Source of the DNA: JBDIBA01 sp039812705 | GTDB taxonomy: Bacteria; Actinomycetota; Acidimicrobiia; Acidimicrobiales; JBBSGY01 | Assembly (NCBI GenBank): GCA_039812705.1 | Contig: JBDIBA010000059.1 | Span: 1 to 5,434 of the forward strand | Length of the DNA: 5,434 bases | Direction of reading: 5' to 3' | Shown here: positions 1 through 5,085 of the stretch, one piece after another | Position numbering within the stretch: position 1 is the stretch's first letter | Layout: every line of letters begins with the position of its first letter | Notes under the pieces: generated by a model | Databases searched by the model: none | Seen by the model: only the letters and a program-made list of their open reading frames with translations | What the model was told of the DNA's origin: nothing | Made by a program: the position numbers and the translations under genes

Positions 1-39
1 CTGCTGCTGGCTTGATTGTTGCTGGCTTGATTGCTGCTG
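1..39 (-). repeat. 15-bp tandem repeat encoding QQQSS units
   Basis: GCTTGATTGTTGCTG (10-24) and GCTTGATTGCTGCTG (25-39) are adjacent 15-bp units differing at one base. Positions 1-9 look like the end of a further copy. Read on the minus strand in the amidotransferase frame they encode QQQSS-QQQSS-QQQ. The array is cut by the window edge, so copy number is unknown. The in-frame period suggests a flexible linker or length-variable insertion. Confidence 0.8.
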
Positions 40-909
40 GGTTGCTGGGCGATCTGAGATGGGTGAGATGGAATCGGATCGTTCGGCGGAATCGACTGGG
101 TGGGCGTTTGGTTCAGAGACGGTGCCGACGCTTGCCCAACGGGTGTGGGCCACGACAGTTGCAAGTGTTGGTGAAGAGATAAGGGCGTCGCGAAGAAGTT
201 CGTCCGTTTCAATTGAGGCTCGAATGGATGCGACGTTGTCGCCAAGTGCGCCAATCTCAGCGGCTGCTTTATAGAGAAACGCAACCGACTTATCGGTGAC
301 GATTACAGAACCGTCGATGAGTAGGTCTTTGTGGCGTGCCGCGAATTTCCCGGGATCGACGCTCAGTGATTCACGACTGACGCAGACCGCAATGCCTGCA
401 GAGTCGCGACCACGCACTTCCAAGCGATCAATGTTGGAAAGTGCAAACTGCACACCAAGGTACGAACCAATGGTCGTGTCACTTGCGCGGTCAAGTTCGC
501 TTCCGAGCATCTTGACAATGGAGTCGGCTGCAACAAGACGGTCCTTGTCAATCGACCAAGCTGCACCGCGTAGCGCGACGCACGCAGCGTTTAGAGATTC
601 GAGATCTTTGCCCGCGCGTCCTTCATCATCAAGACCCGCCTCGACTTGTTCGAGCATGCGATTGATTGACTGAACATCTGACGCAATCTTGGTGCGCAGG
701 TCTGAATTGCGAACCAACGCCACGGCACCGGCCGCACCCTTCAGCTGTTCATTAACGTCGGCAAGAACCGAAGCGGCATCCAACAATGAAGCGGACGAGC
801 GGTCCGCTTCAAGAATCTTTACGCAACGTTCGGTATCACGAACAAGGGCATTGGGCTCTGGAGGCCGACGCACGGCTGGGCGCTGCAGTACTGCGAAGAT
901 TCCACACAT
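1..909 (-). CDS. GlmS-like class II glutamine amidotransferase, N-terminal part (3' end beyond window)
   Basis: An open frame of exactly 303 codons runs from ATG at 909 to the left edge without a stop. It begins MCGIFAVL, giving the exposed Cys2 nucleophile of class II (Ntn) amidotransferases, which release ammonia from glutamine. It then shows RGRDSAGIAV (residues 166-175), matching GlmS RGYDSAG, and AHTRWASVG (254-262) followed by PNAHP (267-271), matching GlmS HTRWATHG and NAHP. The Arg-Trp pair that binds glutamine is kept (R257, W258), but the GlmS Thr-His after it is Ser260-Val261. The spacing is odd. About 130 mostly helix-forming residues sit between MCGIFAVL and RGRDSAG, where E. coli GlmS has about 20. 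A second insertion of about 40 residues precedes HTRW. A Gln/Ser-rich stretch begins at residue 291, where the HNG motif should soon follow. The SIS isomerase half cannot be seen, so the acceptor sugar is unknown. The start is supported by AGGAG 8 nt upstream. The gene is divergent from the DPA operon. The amidotransferase fold is fairly certain; the exact enzyme is not. Confidence 0.85.
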   Translation of the reverse strand, partial: MCGIFAVLQRPAVRRPPEPNALVRDTERCVKILEADRSSASLLDAASVLADVNEQLKGAAGAVALVRNSDLRTKIASDVQSINRMLEQVEAGLDDEGRAGKDLESLNAACVALRGAAWSIDKDRLVAADSIVKMLGSELDRASDTTIGSYLGVQFALSNIDRLEVRGRDSAGIAVCVSRESLSVDPGKFAARHKDLLIDGSVIVTDKSVAFLYKAAAEIGALGDNVASIRASIETDELLRDALISSPTLATVVAHTRWASVGTVSEPNAHPVDSAERSDSISPISDRPATQQQSSQQQSSQQQ

Positions 910-993
910 ATTCGAGGCTCCTAGGACGAGTCGGCACGAACGGTATCAGTCCACCTGGTTGCGCCCTCAGCCCATAGACTTCCAACAATCGAT
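910..993. promoter_or_regulatory. Divergent intergenic region, likely holding both promoters
   Basis: This 84-nt gap lies between two genes reading outward, so it should carry the promoters of both the amidotransferase gene and the DPA operon. I see no strong -35/-10 pair on either strand. The best plus-strand candidate is TAGACT (975-980), which fits the loose actinobacterial -10 pattern TANNNT. It would start transcription around 987, only a few nucleotides before the ATG at 994, giving a nearly leaderless mRNA. That would fit the lack of a Shine-Dalgarno sequence there. No convincing operator was found. Confidence 0.35.
918..922 (-). promoter_or_regulatory. Ribosome binding site of the amidotransferase gene
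   Basis: AGGAG on the minus strand lies 8 nt upstream of the ATG at 909. It fixes the start so that Cys is the second residue, as an Ntn amidotransferase needs. It sits inside the 8-bp palindrome TCCTAGGA (919-926), whose significance is not clear. Confidence 0.7.
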
Positions 994-2145
994 ATGGCCC
1001 AAAAATCACTTAACCACGAATCGCGCGACGAACAGCAAATCAAGACAGTTGGACTTGATGATGCTCAACCAGATGCGCGCAACTCGCGCATTGCAGACTC
1101 ACAAGACGCAGCCTCACAAGACGCAGATTTACCGGTCACAGGTACAAACGCGACAAACCGGGACACGGCGCGCTTCGGCTACCCACGCGAATCAACAAGC
1201 CATTCGAATGCCAATCCGAGCAGCACAAGTCCGAGCAGCACAGAATCAAAGAATCATGAACCCCGAAAGCAAATGAGCTTTGCCCGCGGTCTGCTCAAGA
1301 CGGCTCGCCCAAAGCAGTGGATCAAAAACATCTTGGTGTTCGCAGCACCAGCCGCTGCCGGGGTTGTATTCGAGCCACATTCCATCCGCGCAGGACTTCT
1401 TGCATTTGTTGCCTTTGTATTCGCATCGGTCGGCACCTATTTCATCAACGACGCGGCAGACCGTCAGGCAGACCGCGAACACCCGACCAAGCGGTTTCGC
1501 CCAATTGCAGCAGGCGTAATTCCAATTGGTTTCGCATGGGCGTTCGCCATTGCGTGCATCGCCATCGGAATCGGCCTCGCATTCGCGTTTTCAGGAGCAC
1601 AGCTGGCGCTTCTTATTGCTGGATATGTAACGCTCACCTGCAGCTACAGCCTTTACCTCAAACACATCGCCGTTGTTGACCTCGCGTGTGTGGCGGCAGG
1701 CTTTGTTCTGCGCATGGTCGCCGGAGGCATTGCAACGGACACGATTCTTTCCAGCTGGTTTACAACGGTCGCCGTATTCAGCTCGCTCCTCGTCGTCACC
1801 GGCAAGCGCTTTGCGGAAATCAACGAAATGGGCGAAAACAACACATCGTCTCGCGCGGTACTCGCCCACTACACACCGAATTACCTACGCATGGTGGTTG
1901 GCATTGCACTTGCAGTAGCAACCGCTGCTTATTGCCAATGGGCTTTTGGACACACGGACGCAAACTCAAGCCTCCTGTGGTTCCAACTTTCGGCCGTTCC
2001 ATGGACACTTAGCCTCTTGCGCTTCGCACTGTTGCTTGAAAAAGGCCACGGCGGAGCACCCGAGGACCTCCTAATGGGCGACCGCACAATGCAGATACTC
2101 GGAGTCATTTGGCTCATCACGTTTGGACTTGCGATCTATGGCTAA
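994..2145 (+). CDS. ubiA: Decaprenyl-phosphate phosphoribosyltransferase (DPPR synthase, UbiA family)
   Basis: This integral membrane prenyltransferase-fold enzyme transfers 5-phosphoribose from PRPP to decaprenyl phosphate, the first committed step to DPA. The core begins with ARPKQWIKN (residues 104-112). The first Asp-rich motif is N152-D153-x2-D156-x3-D160, followed by HPTKRFRPIAAG (163-174), a signature of the DPPR synthase branch rather than of quinone or heme prenyltransferases. The second motif is Y218-x4-K223 with D229. A conserved tail around APEDLLMGDR is also present. About nine hydrophobic segments run from residue 113 to the end. From memory, M. tuberculosis Rv3806c is 302 residues; this ORF has 383. 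The excess is a polar, low-complexity N-terminus (1-93) rich in Ser, Asn, Asp and Gln. No Shine-Dalgarno is seen at 994. An in-frame ATG at 1273 (Met94) would give a protein of about 290 residues close to the family length, also without a good Shine-Dalgarno. The start is therefore uncertain, the function is not. It is the first gene of the operon. Confidence 0.93.
   Translation: MAQKSLNHESRDEQQIKTVGLDDAQPDARNSRIADSQDAASQDADLPVTGTNATNRDTARFGYPRESTSHSNANPSSTSPSSTESKNHEPRKQMSFARGLLKTARPKQWIKNILVFAAPAAAGVVFEPHSIRAGLLAFVAFVFASVGTYFINDAADRQADREHPTKRFRPIAAGVIPIGFAWAFAIACIAIGIGLAFAFSGAQLALLIAGYVTLTCSYSLYLKHIAVVDLACVAAGFVLRMVAGGIATDTILSSWFTTVAVFSSLLVVTGKRFAEINEMGENNTSSRAVLAHYTPNYLRMVVGIALAVATAAYCQWAFGHTDANSSLLWFQLSAVPWTLSLLRFALLLEKGHGGAPEDLLMGDRTMQILGVIWLITFGLAIYG
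1098..1126 (+). repeat. 15-bp-period duplication in the ubiA N-terminal extension
   Basis: CTCACAAGACGCAG occurs at 1098-1111 and again at 1113-1126, a period of 15 bp. In the ubiA frame this gives SQDA-A-SQDA-D. The period is a multiple of three, so the reading frame is kept. Confidence 0.75.
1215..1242 (+). repeat. Second 15-bp-period duplication in the ubiA N-terminal extension
   Basis: TCCGAGCAGCACA occurs at 1215-1227 and 1230-1242, again with a 15-bp period. In the ubiA frame it encodes the PSSTS-PSSTE pair. It lies just upstream of the alternative start at 1273. Confidence 0.75.
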
Positions 2146-3562
2146 CCCACAACAATCATCACAACATCAAGACTCACAACAACCAACAGAGCAGCTTGTC
2201 AGCGGCTGGGGAAACACGGCCGCGACTCTTGGCGAAGTTGTCAACGTCACCGAACAAGATCAAGTGACAACAGCGCTGGCATCAGGCAAGCAAAGTGGGG
2301 CAATCAGCGGACCGCGCGGCGTGATCGCGCGCGGCCTTGGCCGCAGTTACGGAGACCCCGCACAGAAAGCCGGCGGCATTGTCATTGACACCACCAAGAT
2401 GAATCGAGTCTTGGCTTTCGACCCCACCAGCGGGGTTGTCACCGTCGAAGCCGGCATCAGCCTCGATGCCTTGATGCACCTACTAATCCCATTTGGCTGG
2501 TTCGTTCCCGTCACGCCCGGAACGCGTTACGTCACAGTCGGTGGCTCAATCGGGTGCGACATCCACGGCAAGAACCATCACATCGACGGAACATTCAGCG
2601 AACACGTGCTGTCAATGGACATCGACACACCCGCGCGCGGCCGCATCACCGTCTCGCCGACCAACGAACCCGATGTCTTTTGGGCAACCGTTGGCGGTAT
2701 GGGCCTGACCGGCGTCATCACGCAGGCAACCATCCAAATGCTTCCCATCGAAACCGCATACGCCAAGGTCGATGTCGAACGCGCGCCGAACCTCGATGTG
2801 TTGCTTGAACGCCTTCGCGAAAGCGACTCTGACTACTACTACTCAGTTGCTTGGATTGACTGTCTTGCACGCGGCAAGAACCTTGGCCGCTCGGTGTTGT
2901 TGCGCGGAAACCACGCAAAACTTTCAGACCTGCCTGAAAAGAAGGCACGCAACCCGTTGGCGTTTTCGGCACGACCAATCGTCTCGACGCCAAACATCAT
3001 TCCGTCAGGATTGGTCAATCCGCTAACCATGCGTGTCTTCAACGAGGTTTGGTACCGCCATTACCCCGCCCACAAAGAAGGCCACATCGAGAACTTCTCA
3101 ACCTTCTTTCACCCACTCGACATGGTCGAAAAGTGGAACCGCATGTACGGGCCGCGTGGCTTCTTGCAATACCAATACGTCGTTGCGGACGGACAAGAAG
3201 ACACGGTTCGCGAGTCGCTCGAACGCCTCAGCGCATCGGGTACGGCGTCATTCCTTGCAGTGCTCAAGAGATTCGGTAAGGCCAACGCGGGCCACTTGTC
3301 CTTCCCAACACCGGGCTGGACCCTCGCCCTCGACATCCCAGTCGGCGATCCCAAGTTGCCCGCACTCCTGGACGGTTTGGACCAACTGATTGCCGATGCA
3401 GGTGGACGCATTTATTTTGCAAAGGACTCGCGCCTGCGCCCCGAATTCGTCGAAGGCATGTACCCGCGCATTGGCGAGTGGCGAAAGATTCGCGACTCGC
3501 TTGACCCCGACCGCATCTTGCGAAGCGATCTATCGGACCGCCTTCGCCTTGTCACCCCTTAG
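2138..3562 (+). CDS. dprE1: Decaprenylphosphoryl-beta-D-ribose 2'-oxidase (DprE1)
   Basis: This FAD-dependent oxidase of the VAO/PCMH fold oxidises C2 of decaprenylphosphoryl ribose to the keto intermediate used by DprE2. The N-terminal FAD domain shows GWG (residues 23-25), ARGLGRSYGD, and PGTRYVTVGG leading to CDIHGKNHH, whose His143 matches M. tuberculosis His132. The ATVGGMGLTG segment follows. The substrate domain holds HPLDM, GFLQYQYV, Lys377 (Mtb Lys367) and AKDSR with Lys429 (Mtb Lys418). By gap-free local comparison with the Mtb protein from memory, the Cys387 position is Ala397, Asn385 is Thr395, Tyr314 is Phe324 and Ser228 is Val237. The catalytic framework is intact. I chose ATG at 2138, which overlaps the ubiA stop in ATGGCTAA and implies translational coupling. 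A TTG at 2123 is possible but less likely. Length is 474 residues against 461 in Mtb. The extra part is a Gln/Ser-rich N-terminus (about residues 4-19) with TCACAACA repeated 15 bp apart (2159 and 2174). Confidence 0.95.
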   Translation: MANPQQSSQHQDSQQPTEQLVSGWGNTAATLGEVVNVTEQDQVTTALASGKQSGAISGPRGVIARGLGRSYGDPAQKAGGIVIDTTKMNRVLAFDPTSGVVTVEAGISLDALMHLLIPFGWFVPVTPGTRYVTVGGSIGCDIHGKNHHIDGTFSEHVLSMDIDTPARGRITVSPTNEPDVFWATVGGMGLTGVITQATIQMLPIETAYAKVDVERAPNLDVLLERLRESDSDYYYSVAWIDCLARGKNLGRSVLLRGNHAKLSDLPEKKARNPLAFSARPIVSTPNIIPSGLVNPLTMRVFNEVWYRHYPAHKEGHIENFSTFFHPLDMVEKWNRMYGPRGFLQYQYVVADGQEDTVRESLERLSASGTASFLAVLKRFGKANAGHLSFPTPGWTLALDIPVGDPKLPALLDGLDQLIADAGGRIYFAKDSRLRPEFVEGMYPRIGEWRKIRDSLDPDRILRSDLSDRLRLVTP

Positions 3563-3643
3563 CCAATCAACAACAGCCAATCAACAACAACAGCTAATCA
3601 ATAACAACAACAACAAGAACCACAAGAACAACAGGAAGCATTT
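3563..3643 (+). other. A/C-rich, CAA-repeat spacer between dprE1 and dprE2
   Basis: These 81 nt are almost free of G and T until the ribosome binding site, and consist largely of CAA/AAC triplets. AGCCAATCAACAAC occurs at 3561-3574 (starting inside the dprE1 stop codon) and immediately again at 3575-3588. A diverged copy, AGCTAATCAATAAC, lies at 3592-3605. The 14-bp period does not preserve a reading frame, as expected for noncoding DNA. The transcript should be unstructured, which could aid ribosome loading on dprE2; that role is inference. No stem-loop terminator is visible, so dprE2 is probably cotranscribed with dprE1. Confidence 0.7.
3633..3638 (+). promoter_or_regulatory. Ribosome binding site of dprE2
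   Basis: AGGAAG ends 5 nt before the ATG at 3644. It is the only clear Shine-Dalgarno among the four plus-strand genes. The other three start with overlap, in a tight junction, or with no visible site. Confidence 0.65.
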
Positions 3644-4402
3644 ATGAAAGACGCTCTGGGCACCGTGCAATCAATCTTGGTCTTGGGTGGTAGTTCCGAC
3701 ATCGCCATTGCCACCGCAAAGAAGCTGGCCGGCCCGCGCAAAGCCAGGGTTGTCCTCGCCGGGCGCACGCCTGCCAAACTCGACGCGCGCGCCGAAGAAT
3801 TGAAAGGTTTTGCATCAAGCGTTGAAACCGTTGAGTTCGACGCACTGAACTTTCAGTCTCACGAAAAGTTCGTCAATGACACCTTCGACAAGTTCGGCTC
3901 ATTCGACGTCGTCCTTGTTGCTTTCGGTGTTCTCGGCAATCAGGAACAAGACGCGAAAGACCCCCAAGCGGCAGTCGAAGTTGTTGAGGCCAACTACACG
4001 GGCGCGGTTTCCTCACTTCTCTATGTTTCGAAGAAGCTGCAGCAGCAAGGCAGCGGAACCATTGTCGTGCTGTCGTCGGTTGCTGGCATTCGTGCGCGCA
4101 AGGCAAACTTCATCTACGGCTCTTCCAAGGCCGGACTTGATGCGTTTTGCCAAGGACTTGGTGACTCCCTCGCGGGCACAGGCGTGAAAGTCATCGTGGT
4201 TCGTCCAGGCTTCGTCAAGAGTGCAATGACCGCTCACATGAAAACCGGGCCTATGGCAACAACACCCGAAGCCGTTGCCGACAGCGTCGACACAGCGGTG
4301 CGCCGTGGAACCGAAATTGTCTACTCACCCGCGAAGCTTCGCCCCGTGTTCATCGTCATCAAGAACCTTCCCCGCGTGATCTTCCGACGCATGCCTGCGT
4401 GA
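3644..4402 (+). CDS. dprE2: Decaprenylphosphoryl-2-keto-beta-D-erythro-pentose reductase (DprE2)
   Basis: This short-chain dehydrogenase/reductase is the NAD(P)H-dependent partner of DprE1. It reduces the 2-keto intermediate to decaprenylphosphoryl-arabinose, completing the ribose-to-arabinose epimerisation. The Rossmann nucleotide loop is LGGSSDIA (residues 14-21), a variant of TGxxxGxG. M. tuberculosis DprE2 has LGGTSEIG as I recall it, so the last Gly is Ala21 here. The family's NAG-like segment is VAFGVLG. The catalytic residues are Ser145 in LSSVAG, Tyr158 and Lys162 in YGSSKAG (YxxxK). VRPGFVKSAMTAH follows, and the C-terminus PRVIFRRMPA closely matches the Mtb end PRSIFRKLPI. Length (252 residues) is normal. 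The ATG is supported by AGGAAG. The specific DprE2 call, rather than a generic SDR, rests on these signatures and on direct adjacency to dprE1. Confidence 0.94.
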   Translation: MKDALGTVQSILVLGGSSDIAIATAKKLAGPRKARVVLAGRTPAKLDARAEELKGFASSVETVEFDALNFQSHEKFVNDTFDKFGSFDVVLVAFGVLGNQEQDAKDPQAAVEVVEANYTGAVSSLLYVSKKLQQQGSGTIVVLSSVAGIRARKANFIYGSSKAGLDAFCQGLGDSLAGTGVKVIVVRPGFVKSAMTAHMKTGPMATTPEAVADSVDTAVRRGTEIVYSPAKLRPVFIVIKNLPRVIFRRMPA

Positions 4403-4429
4403 CCGAATCAAGCTTGTGAGCATCAAAGA

Positions 4430-5062
4430 GTGAGAACCGACCATCACGGCAGACGCGGAGTCGCCGCTTTCGATTTCGACGGCACAATCGCGAAAGGCGA
4501 CAGTCTGCTGCCGTTTCTAAAACGCGCTGTCGGGAGAAGGGCCGTTGCCGGAGCAGTTTTCAGTCACTTGCCACAACTGCTCCGCGTCAAACTCACTAAC
4601 ACCCAGCACGGCAAGGTCAAAGAGAAGTTCATTGAAACACTGTTGGCAGGGAAAGAACTCGACGTCATGCAGCGACATGCCCAGTCATACGCCCAGCACA
4701 TGGTTGAAACGCAGGTCTTCACTCAAGCAAAAGAGCGCATTGCGTGGCACAAGGCACACGGCCACGAAACAATCATGGTGTCCGCGTCCCCAGACATATA
4801 CCTGAAGCCAACCGCCGAGCTGCTTGGCATCGACCACGCCATTACAACGAGCCTGGAAGTCAACAACGGCAGGCTTACTGGCCGGTTCGTCGGCAACAAC
4901 GTGCGCGACACGGAAAAGGAACGCTTGCTTCGCGACTATCTGAACAACGAACCCGTTGAGCTTTGGGCGTACGGCAACAGCGACGGAGACAAACAGATGC
5001 TTGCAATGGCGGACCATCCATACTGGGCAAACTCAGATGGTGTGATCTCGCCACTGCAATAG
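4430..5062 (+). CDS. HAD-superfamily subfamily IB phosphatase, candidate DPPR phosphatase
   Basis: All four HAD motifs are present: FDFDGT with nucleophile Asp15 and acid/base Asp17; VSASP with Ser118; Lys163 in DTEKERLL; and YGNSDGDKQML with Asp185 and Asp187 binding magnesium. The spacing, with a helical cap between motifs I and II, and the 210-residue length fit the SerB-like IB class. No signal peptide or membrane segment is evident, so it should be cytosolic. The start is GTG at 4430, 27 nt after the dprE2 stop; no other in-frame start or clear Shine-Dalgarno is seen between them. Placement at the end of the UbiA-DprE1-DprE2 operon suggests it removes the 5'-phosphate from decaprenylphosphoryl-5-phosphoribose before DprE1 acts. 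HAD domains fused to UbiA-family enzymes are known in other bacteria, which supports this pairing. The substrate remains inference; phosphoserine or another small phosphate ester is possible. Confidence 0.88.
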   Translation: MRTDHHGRRGVAAFDFDGTIAKGDSLLPFLKRAVGRRAVAGAVFSHLPQLLRVKLTNTQHGKVKEKFIETLLAGKELDVMQRHAQSYAQHMVETQVFTQAKERIAWHKAHGHETIMVSASPDIYLKPTAELLGIDHAITTSLEVNNGRLTGRFVGNNVRDTEKERLLRDYLNNEPVELWAYGNSDGDKQMLAMADHPYWANSDGVISPLQ

Positions 5063-5067
5063 CGATC

Positions 5068-5085
5068 AATAACTGCCAGGTTATT
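5068..5085. terminator. Possible weak bidirectional terminator hairpin
   Basis: AATAAC (5068-5073) and GTTATT (5080-5085) form a perfect 6-bp inverted repeat around a 6-nt loop, placed between two convergent genes and touching the stop codon of the minus-strand one. The stem is A/T-rich and no U-tract follows on either strand. A real intrinsic terminator is doubtful, though position favours some transcription-end role. Confidence 0.2.

Noticed and set aside
919..926. TCCTAGGA palindrome as an operator
   Set aside because: It is only 8 bp and is explained by the Shine-Dalgarno of the minus-strand gene; no second copy is nearby.
59..1276. Plus-strand open frames at 59-274, 296-673 and 689-1276
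   Set aside because: They lie opposite the amidotransferase gene, whose minus-strand motifs are unmistakable, or in another frame of the ubiA extension. Their translations are Ser/Arg/Thr-rich with no family features.
2123..2137. TTG start at 2123 for DprE1
   Set aside because: It would add five residues and deepen the overlap with ubiA. ATG at 2138, in the usual coupled stop-start overlap, is the simpler choice.
3561..3640. CRISPR-like array in the CAA-rich spacer
   Set aside because: The units are too short, adjacent with no unique spacers, and low in complexity.
3390..3647. Small Asn/Gln-rich protein reading through the dprE1 end and the spacer
   Set aside because: Most of it is dprE1 in another frame; the Asn/Gln run only reflects the AAC/CAA repeats.
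4685..5017. Minus-strand open frame opposite the HAD gene
   Set aside because: All four HAD motifs on the plus strand are intact; the opposite frame shows no recognisable domain.
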